Shown here piece by piece: positions 1 through 5,091 of a DNA stretch of 6,910 bases. Where the stretch lies: assembly GCA_946479905.1 (NCBI GenBank), contig CAMLIA010000206.1, positions 1 through 6,910 on the forward strand. The letters run 5' to 3'. This DNA comes from an uncultured Frankiales bacterium. Lineage in GTDB: Bacteria; Actinomycetota; Actinomycetes; Mycobacteriales; SCTD01. The position numbers were made by a program, and so were the translations under genes. The number at the start of each line of letters is the position of its first letter. Within the stretch, counting starts at the first letter, position 1. The notes under the pieces were generated by a model, which was given only the letters and a program-made list of their open reading frames with translations, made no database searches and was not told where the DNA came from.

Positions 1-65
1 CCTCCCTGACCGTCGCTTGCCCTCGCGACTCTAGCCTGCGGGCGTCCAGCCCTTGCCAGCAGCGA

Positions 66-96
66 GGGACGCCGGTCCCGATCGGACCGGCGTCCC
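66..96 (-). terminator. Perfect 13-bp-stem hairpin behind the secreted-protein gene
   Basis: The arms at 66-78 (GGGACGCCGGTCC) and 84-96 are exact reverse complements around a 5-nt loop (CGATC). The hairpin begins 18 bp beyond the stop codon (115-117) of the minus-strand gene. There is no T tract on the minus side, which is common for terminators in very GC-rich actinobacteria. The structure is symmetric, so it could also stop transcription arriving from the left. Positions 1-65 contain nothing I can assign. Confidence 0.7.
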
Positions 97-114
97 CTGT
101 GGTTCTGAGGTGTT

Positions 115-2037
115 CTACAGAGCAGTCACGTGGACGTCACCAGTCGACAGCGCGAGCGGTGTGGTGCCGCCGGTCCCGATGTCGTAGGCGTCGTTCGCGG
201 TCGGGGCGTTCACGGCGATGGCGCCGTGGCTGACGACGGAGTCGTCAAGCAGGGTGACGTCGACCGGCCCCTTGTTCTTGCCGCCGCACTGCATCGCCCA
301 TGCGGTCAGCGTCGCGGTCGTGCTGGTGGCCGAGTACCCGCTACCGGTCGTCGGAGTGATCACGCAGGTCGGCGCGCCCTTCATCAGCGAGTAGTTGATC
401 GTGATGCTGCCCGCGAGGGTCGTGCCGTCGGAGCCGACCGCACCGGAGTAGTTGTACTTCACCTGGCTGGTGCCCTTCTTTCCACCGGGCGCCTTGTAGG
501 TGCCGCTGATGGTGGTCGCGGCGAAGACGTGCACGGTGGTGCTCGCGACCGTCGAGGCGTTGCCCGCGGCGTCGAAGCCCTGCACGTCCACCGAGTGGCT
601 GCCCGACGTCGTGAACGTCGCACTGGCCGTGAAGTCGCGGTCCGGGCCTGCCGGGTCGGTCGAGCTCATGGCGGACCAGGAGCCACCGTCGACGCGGTAC
701 TTCGCGGCGACGTCGCTGTCACCGGTGCCGACATCGCTCACGGAGGCCGCGATCTGCGTCGCCACTCCCTTGACGATGAAGCCTGGCAGCGTCGTGCCGG
801 ACTGCGTCACGGTCGGGCCGGCGGTGACCGTCGGCGGTCCCCACACGCCTTCGAAGTCGAAGGCGGTGCTGGCCGAGGCGGTGCCGAAGGCGAGGCCGTC
901 GACGCTCACGTCGTAGCTGGGGTTGTAGGAGCCCACGTTGGCGCCCACCTGGAGCACGACGGCGTCGGGATCGAGCGCGAGCACGTCACTGATCGAGTAC
1001 AGCGGCGGGCCACCGGCACCGGCCGTCAGGCCGCCCTGGCTGCGGCTCGACCAGAAACTGCCCGCGAAGACGTCCCAGGTCTGCCACGCGTCGGGTGTGA
1101 CGGTGCCGTTCCAGTACGGCTCGTAGACGAGGGTCGTGTAGTCCGAGGACGTGCCCGGGTTGACGCCATCGGCGTCGATCATGAGCTGGAACGACGCGTC
1201 CCCGTCGGAGGCGCTCGCCGCCGCCTGGTACGTGGAGTACGCCAGGGTGCGGATGTCGGCCAGCTTGGTGCCGGCGAACTGCGTCGTCATGAGCTGCGCC
1301 TTGGCGGCGTTGGTCGCGTCGGTCGTCAGCCGCAGCGCCGCGGTCCCGAAGCCCGAGGGGGCTCCGTTGGCCGTGGAGATGGACTGGGCGCCGCCCGTCC
1401 TGGTGTCAGCCGTGTACCAGTGGCTGTCGATCGCGGTCGGGTTGCCGGCGCGGACGTCTGTCTCGTGCACGGTGACCGTGGACGAGCTCGACGAGGTGGC
1501 GATGCGCAGGTCGTCGAAGTAGACGGGGGTTGTGCTCGGAGTGCCGTTGCCCTCCGCGCCGAAGTCCTCCATCTTGATCTGGATGGAGGTGACGCCCGAC
1601 GGGACGACATAGGTGGCGCCGTACGTCGCCCAGTCGGTCGCCGCCGCGGGCAGGGCGCTCCCGGCGTAGGAGCCACCGAGCAGCCAGTTCTCGGTGTTGT
1701 TGGACTGCTGGACGCCCAGGTAGCCCTGGTCGCCGAGCGTCTTGTACGCCGCGCTGATGTAGTAGGTCCGGCCCTCCTGGACCGGGATGCTCGTGGTGAA
1801 CGCGTCACCACCGCTACCCGGCGCGCTGAACGTGAGGCTGTGGGTGGCCGAGTTCGCGGTGTCCGTGGTCAGGCTGCTGCTGCCGATGGTGGACAGCTGC
1901 GACGTGCCGCTCTCGAAGTTCTCGGTGAAGACGGCCCCGCCCGGCACCGTGGCGCCGGCCGGCGAGGCGATCGCTGTGGCTGCGGCGAGCATTGCGACGG
2001 CCGTCAGGCCCACGCCTCGCCAGTTTCTGAGTTCCAT
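115..2037 (-). CDS. Secreted multi-domain beta-sandwich protein of unknown function
   Basis: The protein has 640 residues. I chose the ATG at 2037 because it opens directly into an export signal (basic LRNWR, hydrophobic 9-24, cleavage site AGA at 27-29) and follows a G-rich ribosome site; longer readings lack a signal. Residues about 34-180 resemble a carbohydrate-binding jelly roll of the CBM4/9 type, ending in the typical VYFDDLRI strand. A Ser-rich linker (182-186) follows. Residues about 188-395 form a second Trp/Tyr-rich beta domain ending in DVSVDGLAFGT and FDFE. Residues about 400-507 look Ig-like (YRVDGGSW, then GFDAAGN). A Thr/Ser/Gly-rich C-terminal domain of about 130 residues follows. 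The only two cysteines, C558 and C583, lie there and probably form a disulfide. There is no LPXTG motif, C-terminal membrane helix or catalytic motif, so release or non-covalent surface binding is inferred. Binding of polysaccharide is a guess from fold resemblance only. Confidence 0.8.
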   Translation of the reverse strand: MELRNWRGVGLTAVAMLAAATAIASPAGATVPGGAVFTENFESGTSQLSTIGSSSLTTDTANSATHSLTFSAPGSGGDAFTTSIPVQEGRTYYISAAYKTLGDQGYLGVQQSNNTENWLLGGSYAGSALPAAATDWATYGATYVVPSGVTSIQIKMEDFGAEGNGTPSTTPVYFDDLRIATSSSSSTVTVHETDVRAGNPTAIDSHWYTADTRTGGAQSISTANGAPSGFGTAALRLTTDATNAAKAQLMTTQFAGTKLADIRTLAYSTYQAAASASDGDASFQLMIDADGVNPGTSSDYTTLVYEPYWNGTVTPDAWQTWDVFAGSFWSSRSQGGLTAGAGGPPLYSISDVLALDPDAVVLQVGANVGSYNPSYDVSVDGLAFGTASASTAFDFEGVWGPPTVTAGPTVTQSGTTLPGFIVKGVATQIAASVSDVGTGDSDVAAKYRVDGGSWSAMSSTDPAGPDRDFTASATFTTSGSHSVDVQGFDAAGNASTVASTTVHVFAATTISGTYKAPGGKKGTSQVKYNYSGAVGSDGTTLAGSITINYSLMKGAPTCVITPTTGSGYSATSTTATLTAWAMQCGGKNKGPVDVTLLDDSVVSHGAIAVNAPTANDAYDIGTGGTTPLALSTGDVHVTAL

Positions 2038-2040
2038 GTC

Positions 2041-2048
2041 TTTCCCCC
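2041..2048 (-). promoter_or_regulatory. Ribosome binding site of the secreted-protein gene
   Basis: On the minus strand GGGGGAAA stands 3 nt before the ATG at 2037, with the G run 6 nt away. It supports the 640-residue start over longer in-frame readings that run into the leader. Confidence 0.5.
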
Positions 2049-2067
2049 AAGGTCTTGCCTGATGAGG

Positions 2068-2108
2068 AGGCCATCGGACTCTTCGTCCTAGATCGACTCC
2101 AGAGGCCT
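2068..2108 (-). other. Possible structured 5' leader of the secreted-protein gene
   Basis: In minus-strand RNA, AGGCC (2108-2104) can pair with GGCCT (2072-2068). Inside that helix GGAC (2088-2085) pairs with GTCC (2079-2076) around a GAAGA loop. The motif CCATCGGACT (2071-2080) recurs upstream as CCGACGGACT (2128-2137), matching 8 of 10 bases. I compared it from memory with the c-di-GMP and c-di-AMP riboswitches and did not find their conserved cores. The rest of 2109-2284 shows no convincing promoter. The helices are short, so this may be chance. Confidence 0.2.
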
Positions 2109-2225
2109 TTGGGCCCGGCTCCGCACCCCGACGGACTAGGGGCGGACAAGTGCTGCGAAGACCCGCATTCCGTGCACAACGGACCCCGCAGGACACCCAC
2201 CGGAGACGGCACGGAACAGCCAGTG

Positions 2226-2239
2226 ACCGGCCGGCCGGT
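2226..2239. repeat. 14-bp perfect palindrome in the gap between purU and the secreted-protein gene
   Basis: ACCGGCCGGCCGGT equals its own reverse complement. It lies about 190 bp upstream of the secreted-protein start, where a regulator could bind. The simple CCGG repetition in a GC-rich background makes chance likely. Confidence 0.3.
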
Positions 2240-2284
2240 AGGCGGGTCCCTTGTGCCACGAGGGCTGGTCACCCCATGCCACCC

Positions 2285-2304
2285 GGCCATGGGGGCCCAT
2301 GACC
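2285..2304 (-). terminator. Hairpin just downstream of purU
   Basis: Read on the minus strand, GGTCATGGG (2304-2296) pairs with CCCATGGCC (2293-2285) with one G-U wobble. The 2-nt apex would open the top pair to form a 4-nt loop. It starts 8 nt after the purU stop (2313-2315). There is no T tract. It probably separates purU from the secreted-protein gene that follows on the same strand. Confidence 0.45.
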
Positions 2305-2312
2305 CGAACGGC

Positions 2313-3107
2313 TCAGGTGAACACGACGGTGCGGGAACCGTTCCTGAGCACTCTGTGCTCCAGGTGCCAGCGCACCGCTCGTGCGAGGCACACCGTCTCC
2401 AGGTCGGCCCCGATCTGCGCGAGCTGCTCGGGGGTGTGCGCGTGCGTCACGCGCGCCACCTCCTGCTCGATGATCGGGCCCTCGTCCAGCTCCGCCGTGA
2501 CGTAGTGGGCGGTGGCGCCGATCAGCTTCACGCCGCGGTCGTGCGCCTGGTGGTAGGGGCGGGCGCCCTTGAAGCTGGGCAGGAAGGAGTGGTGGATGTT
2601 GATGGTGTCGGGCAGCCGGTCGACGAGGGCGTCGCTGAGGATCTGCATGTAGCGCGCGAGCACGACCAGGTCGACGCCCTCGGCGAGCGCCGCGATCCGG
2701 TCCTCGTCCACCCGGTGGAAGGGCAGCCCGTAGCCCTCCACGAGCCCGCGGAAGTCGTCGTGGTTGGACCCGACCGCGACGATCTCCGCCGGCAGTGCTC
2801 CGGTGCTGTGCCGGTAGAGCAGGTCGTGCAGACAGTGCCCCTGCCTGCTCACCAGGACCAGCACCCGCGGCCGCTCGGCGACGTCGTGGGCGTGCCAGCT
2901 CATGTCGAAGCGCTCGGCCACGGGCTCGAAGCCGACGATCGAACCGGTGACGTGCACGCGCATGAAGAAGCGGCCGGTGTCGGGGTCGCCCCACTCCTGG
3001 CTGTCGAGGATGTTGGCGTCGTGCTCGGCCAGGAACCCCGTGACGGCGTGCACCACCCCCACCCGGTCGGGGCAGCTCAGCGTCAGCACGGTCTCCACGT
3101 GCTGCAC
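2313..3107 (-). CDS. purU: Formyltetrahydrofolate deformylase
   Basis: Cytosolic enzyme that hydrolyses 10-formyl-tetrahydrofolate to tetrahydrofolate and formate. In known bacteria it balances one-carbon folates and supplies formate for PurT. Numbering from the GTG at 3107 (264 residues), an N-terminal ACT-type regulatory domain (about 5-75, TLSCPDRVGVVHAVTGFL) precedes a formyltransferase-like catalytic domain (about 80-264). The catalytic Asn-His-Asp set is visible: N170 and H172 in INIHHSFLP, and D208 in DEGPII. PARTNER motifs ARYMQIL and GATAHYV are intact. The usual family length is about 280-310; the stretch between LPFHRV (128-133) and VDLVVLARYM (145-154) looks about ten residues short. 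In-frame GTG codons at 3107, 3098 and 3089 are all possible starts, and none has a Shine-Dalgarno site. The 3098 start would fit leaderless translation. Longer readings run antisense through the neighbouring peptidase gene and are rejected. The family call is near certain; the exact start is not. Confidence 0.93.
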   Translation of the reverse strand: MQHVETVLTLSCPDRVGVVHAVTGFLAEHDANILDSQEWGDPDTGRFFMRVHVTGSIVGFEPVAERFDMSWHAHDVAERPRVLVLVSRQGHCLHDLLYRHSTGALPAEIVAVGSNHDDFRGLVEGYGLPFHRVDEDRIAALAEGVDLVVLARYMQILSDALVDRLPDTINIHHSFLPSFKGARPYHQAHDRGVKLIGATAHYVTAELDEGPIIEQEVARVTHAHTPEQLAQIGADLETVCLARAVRWHLEHRVLRNGSRTVVFT

Positions 3108-3111
3108 GCTA
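3106..3111 (-). promoter_or_regulatory. Candidate -10 element for leaderless purU transcription
   Basis: On the minus strand TAGCGT (3111-3106) fits the actinobacterial TAnnnT -10 pattern. Its last base is 8 nt before the GTG at 3098, so transcription would begin on or next to that codon. I see no good -35. The evidence is a short motif in the right place, nothing more. Confidence 0.25.
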
Positions 3112-3116
3112 GAGGC

Positions 3117-3974
3117 ATGCGACGGCTGCCGGTGCTCCTGCTCGCCGCTGCCTGCTCGGCGGGTACGCCGGGAGCGGCGGGCACCGCCACGCTCACGCCC
3201 TCCCCGGCGGCCGCGCCGACGACTCCGGTGCCGACCGTGACGACGGCACGGCCCACCGCGAGCCCGACCCCGGCGACCTGGGTCGTCGGCGCCTCTCCCC
3301 TGCCACTGCGTCCCGACGGGTTCGGCGAAGTGCTGCCCACCCCGACGGTGCTGCGGGACCGGCACCTGCAGTCGGCTGACGTGCTGCCGCCACCCCGCGA
3401 CGGCCGCTTCCACTGGTCGCAGTCGCCCGTCACCAGCGCGATCCGGCAGCGGATGGGCGAGACCTACAAGCCCGGCTGCCCCGTGCCGCTGTCAGGCCTG
3501 CGCTACCTCACGTTGGCCTTCCGTGGCTTCGACGGCAGGGCCCACACCGGTGAGCTGGTGGTCCGGGCCTACGCCGTACCGAAGTACGTCGCCGCCTTCC
3601 GCAGGTTGTACGACCTGCGGTTCCCCCTCGAGGAGATGCGGCTGCCCACCACTGCGGACATGACGGCGAGACCGACCGGCGACGGCAACGGGACCGCGGC
3701 GTTCGTCTGCCGCCCGGCACGCGGCCAGACGCGGTTCTCGGCCCACGCCTACGGACTGGCTGTCGATGTCAACCCGTTCCAGAACCCTTATGTCAAAGGC
3801 GATCTCGTCCTGCCGGAGCTCGCCAGCGCCTACCGCGACCGGTCCTGGGTGCGGGACGGGATGTTCCTGGCGGGCTCAGCGGCTGTCCGCGCGTTCACCG
3901 ATCAGGGCTTCACGTGGGGCGGTACGTTCCACCGGCCGAAGGACTACCAGCACATGTCGCTGACGGGAAGCTGA
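3117..3974 (+). CDS. M15-family peptidoglycan peptidase, predicted lipoprotein
   Basis: Predicted surface enzyme of 285 residues that cleaves peptide stems in peptidoglycan. The start MRRLPVLLLAAAC gives a short lipoprotein-like signal with C13 as the lipid site; -3 is Ala instead of Leu, so the lipobox is imperfect. Residues 14-60 are a Pro/Thr/Ala-rich wall-spanning linker. The catalytic domain shows the M15 zinc ligands: H210 and D217 in RFSAHAYGLAVDVNPFQNP, and H279 in DYQHM. The GFTWGG motif (264-269) is typical of the M15C group of L-Ala-D-Glu endopeptidase-like and D,D-carboxypeptidase-like enzymes. Which bond is cut cannot be told. C121 and C198 may form a disulfide. AGAGG sits only 1 nt before the ATG at 3117, too close to act as its ribosome site. 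A GTG at 3099 would lengthen the signal by six residues. The stop overlaps the next gene by one base. Confidence 0.85.
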   Translation: MRRLPVLLLAAACSAGTPGAAGTATLTPSPAAAPTTPVPTVTTARPTASPTPATWVVGASPLPLRPDGFGEVLPTPTVLRDRHLQSADVLPPPRDGRFHWSQSPVTSAIRQRMGETYKPGCPVPLSGLRYLTLAFRGFDGRAHTGELVVRAYAVPKYVAAFRRLYDLRFPLEEMRLPTTADMTARPTGDGNGTAAFVCRPARGQTRFSAHAYGLAVDVNPFQNPYVKGDLVLPELASAYRDRSWVRDGMFLAGSAAVRAFTDQGFTWGGTFHRPKDYQHMSLTGS

Positions 3975-4411
3975 TGACGGTTCGCGCAGCACGACCGGAC
4001 GAGGCCGCAGCCATCGTCCCGCTCTACGGCTGGCTGTTCGAGCCGCCCGGCGGCGTGCCGCCGGCGTGGGACCCCGTCGTGGCGGTCGAGCGCGTCCGCG
4101 GCCTGATCGACAGCGACCGCGCGACGGTCCTCGTCACCGACGGGCTCACCGGCTTCTGCACCGTGGTGCTCGACCTGCCCTCGGTGCGGTTCGGGCAGCG
4201 GGCCTGGGTCGAGGACCTCGCCGTCGACCCGGCGCAGCGGTCCACCGGCCTCGGCAAGGCGCTGCTGGACGCGGCCAAGGAGTGGGCCGCCGCGCACGGG
4301 GCGACGCACCTCGAGCTGGACAGCGGCGACGGTCGGCTCGACGCCCACCGGTTCTACGAGCGGGAGCACCCGTCCTGGACGAGCCGCTGCTTCAGCTGGT
4401 GGCTGGGTTGA
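3974..4411 (+). CDS. GNAT-family N-acetyltransferase
   Basis: Small cytosolic acyltransferase of 145 residues, expected to move an acetyl group from acetyl-CoA to an unknown amine. The GNAT core is clear. WVEDLAVDP (78-86) is the beta-4 strand, RSTGLGK (89-95) is the CoA pyrophosphate loop of motif A, LDAAKEWAAAHGATHLELDS follows, and AHRFYER (124-130) is the usual motif B end. The length is normal for a single-domain GNAT. The ATG at 3974 overlaps the TGA of the upstream peptidase (TGATG), with GGGAAG a few bases before it, which suggests translational coupling. That pairing implies co-expression but does not name the substrate. Its 3' end overlaps the convergent tetR by 20 bp. A longer start upstream would run far into the peptidase gene and is not supported. 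Confidence 0.88.
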   Translation: MTVRAARPDEAAAIVPLYGWLFEPPGGVPPAWDPVVAVERVRGLIDSDRATVLVTDGLTGFCTVVLDLPSVRFGQRAWVEDLAVDPAQRSTGLGKALLDAAKEWAAAHGATHLELDSGDGRLDAHRFYEREHPSWTSRCFSWWLG

Positions 4412-5015
4412 CCAGCGCGGTGAGGGCGGGCTCGAGCACCCGCTCGAGGTCCTCGCGGGAGGCGGCCTGCACGGCGGGGATCTGCAGCAGGTAGCGGCCC
4501 AGCGTGAGGCCCATCAGGGTCGCGGCGAGCAGCCCGGCGCGCAGCTCCGCGTCGTCGCCACCGATCGTGCGGGCGATCGCCACCTGGTTCTCGCAGAGCA
4601 CCTCGTCGCGGACGATCTCGAGCGCGCTGTCGTGAGTGAGGCAGTTGCGGAACAGCGCCACGGTCGCGTCGCGCGTCGCGGGGTCCTCGAAGGCCACCAG
4701 CAGGTCGTCCAGCGCGGTGTGCGGGATGTCGGCCAGGCCGGCCTCCGCGACCCGCCGGTGGTCGACGTGCCAGCGGGCCGAGGCCGCGAACAGCCCCTCC
4801 TTGTTGCCGTAGTACTGCATGACGAGCGCGGGGTCGATGCCCGCCTTCGCGGCGACCGAGCGGATGGTCGTCTTCTCGAAGCCGACCTCGGCGAACAGCT
4901 CGCGCGCGGCCTCCAGGATCGCCGCCTCGGTCCTGCGTCGGCGCTCCTCCCGCGGCACGCACGCTTCAGAACTGTCGGTGGTCGTGCCGATGCTGGGGGA
5001 TGTCACGTAGATCAC
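4392..5015 (-). CDS. TetR-family repressor, likely controls the divergent efflux gene
   Basis: DNA-binding regulator of 207 residues from the GTG at 5015. The N-terminal helix-turn-helix domain spans about 27-75: AAILEAARELFAEVGFEKTTIRS, then VAAKAGIDPALVMQYYGNKEGLF, which carries the recognition helix and the conserved Y-NKE-LF ending. The C-terminal ligand and dimer domain (about 85-205) has the GLLAATLMGLTLGRYLL helix common in TetR regulators of actinobacterial efflux pumps. The gene is divergent from a DHA2 transporter with 76 bp between the 5015 and 5092 starts, and that gap contains inverted repeats over both promoters. Autorepression plus repression of the pump, relieved by a transported compound, is the natural inference. 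A GTG at 5006 (204 residues) fits a leaderless transcript better than 5015. No ribosome site precedes either. Confidence 0.9.
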   Translation of the reverse strand: MIYVTSPSIGTTTDSSEACVPREERRRRTEAAILEAARELFAEVGFEKTTIRSVAAKAGIDPALVMQYYGNKEGLFAASARWHVDHRRVAEAGLADIPHTALDDLLVAFEDPATRDATVALFRNCLTHDSALEIVRDEVLCENQVAIARTIGGDDAELRAGLLAATLMGLTLGRYLLQIPAVQAASREDLERVLEPALTALVNPATS

Positions 5016-5040
5016 TCTACAACGGTTGACCGTTCAGAGT
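5014..5040. promoter_or_regulatory. Nested inverted repeat, predicted TetR operator
   Basis: The core is AACGGT-tg-ACCGTT (5021-5034), a perfect 6-bp inverted repeat. It is flanked by ACTCT (5014-5018) and AGAGT (5036-5040), which are also reverse complements, offset by one base (2-bp gap on the left, 1-bp gap on the right). The whole covers 27 bp, a normal TetR operator size. It overlaps the tetR -10 and the pump -35, so one bound dimer would block both promoters. Confidence 0.6.
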
Positions 5041-5044
5041 TCAA
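5014..5044 (-). promoter_or_regulatory. Predicted tetR promoter, possibly leaderless
   Basis: On the minus strand TTGAAC (5044-5039) and TAGAGT (5019-5014) are separated by 19 bp. TAGAGT fits the TAnnnT -10 pattern and lies 8 nt before the GTG at 5006, so the transcript could begin at that codon. Spacing is slightly long. Confidence 0.45.
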
Positions 5045-5055
5045 GGGTCTACCGT
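5026..5055 (+). promoter_or_regulatory. Predicted efflux-gene promoter
   Basis: TTGACC (5026-5031) and TACCGT (5050-5055) are separated by 18 bp, a good -35 and TAnnnT -10 for an actinobacterial housekeeping sigma factor. Transcription would begin near 5062, giving a leader of about 30 nt. The -35 lies inside the inverted repeat 5021-5034. Confidence 0.5.
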
Positions 5056-5068
5056 CGTTGAGTCAACG
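5056..5068. promoter_or_regulatory. Second inverted repeat at the predicted efflux transcription start
   Basis: CGTTGA-g-TCAACG is a perfect 6-bp inverted repeat centred on 5062, the predicted start of the efflux transcript. It shares GTTGA with the first repeat but is not a copy of it. It may be a secondary operator or a site for another regulator. Confidence 0.4.
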
Positions 5069-5073
5069 TGCGT

Positions 5074-5080
5074 AGAGGAG
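5074..5080 (+). promoter_or_regulatory. Ribosome binding site of the efflux gene
   Basis: AGAGGAG ends 11 nt before the ATG at 5092. It favours that ATG over the in-frame GTG at 5068, which would place this site inside the coding region. Confidence 0.55.
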
Positions 5081-5091
5081 TAGCTCGCCCC

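Noticed and set aside
1..65. Possible 3' end of a plus-strand gene entering from the left
   Set aside because: All three frames are too short to judge and show no recognisable motif.
2060..2067. CTGATGAG, the core of a hammerhead ribozyme, on the plus strand
   Set aside because: No matching CGAAA core or closing stems are found nearby, so the 8-base match is chance.
130..2091. Long open frame on the plus strand opposite the secreted-protein gene
   Set aside because: The translation is Arg/Gly/Val-rich low-complexity text with no domain, whereas the minus strand gives a signal peptide and recognisable beta domains. It is a GC-rich antisense shadow.
2038..2259. 74-residue N-terminal extension of the secreted protein
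   Set aside because: It would bury the signal peptide and pass through the ribosome site and leader.
2038..2284. Possible c-di-GMP or c-di-AMP riboswitch upstream of the secreted protein
   Set aside because: The conserved cores of these classes as I recall them are absent. Only an unassigned leader structure is reported.
2055..3116. Upstream extension of the peptidase frame
   Set aside because: It runs antisense through all of purU and shows no domain. The signal peptide begins at 3117, or 3099 at most.
3108..3413. 102-residue N-terminal extension of PurU
   Set aside because: The text is Arg/Gly-rich antisense of the peptidase linker, and the ACT domain begins right after the GTG codons at 3107-3087.
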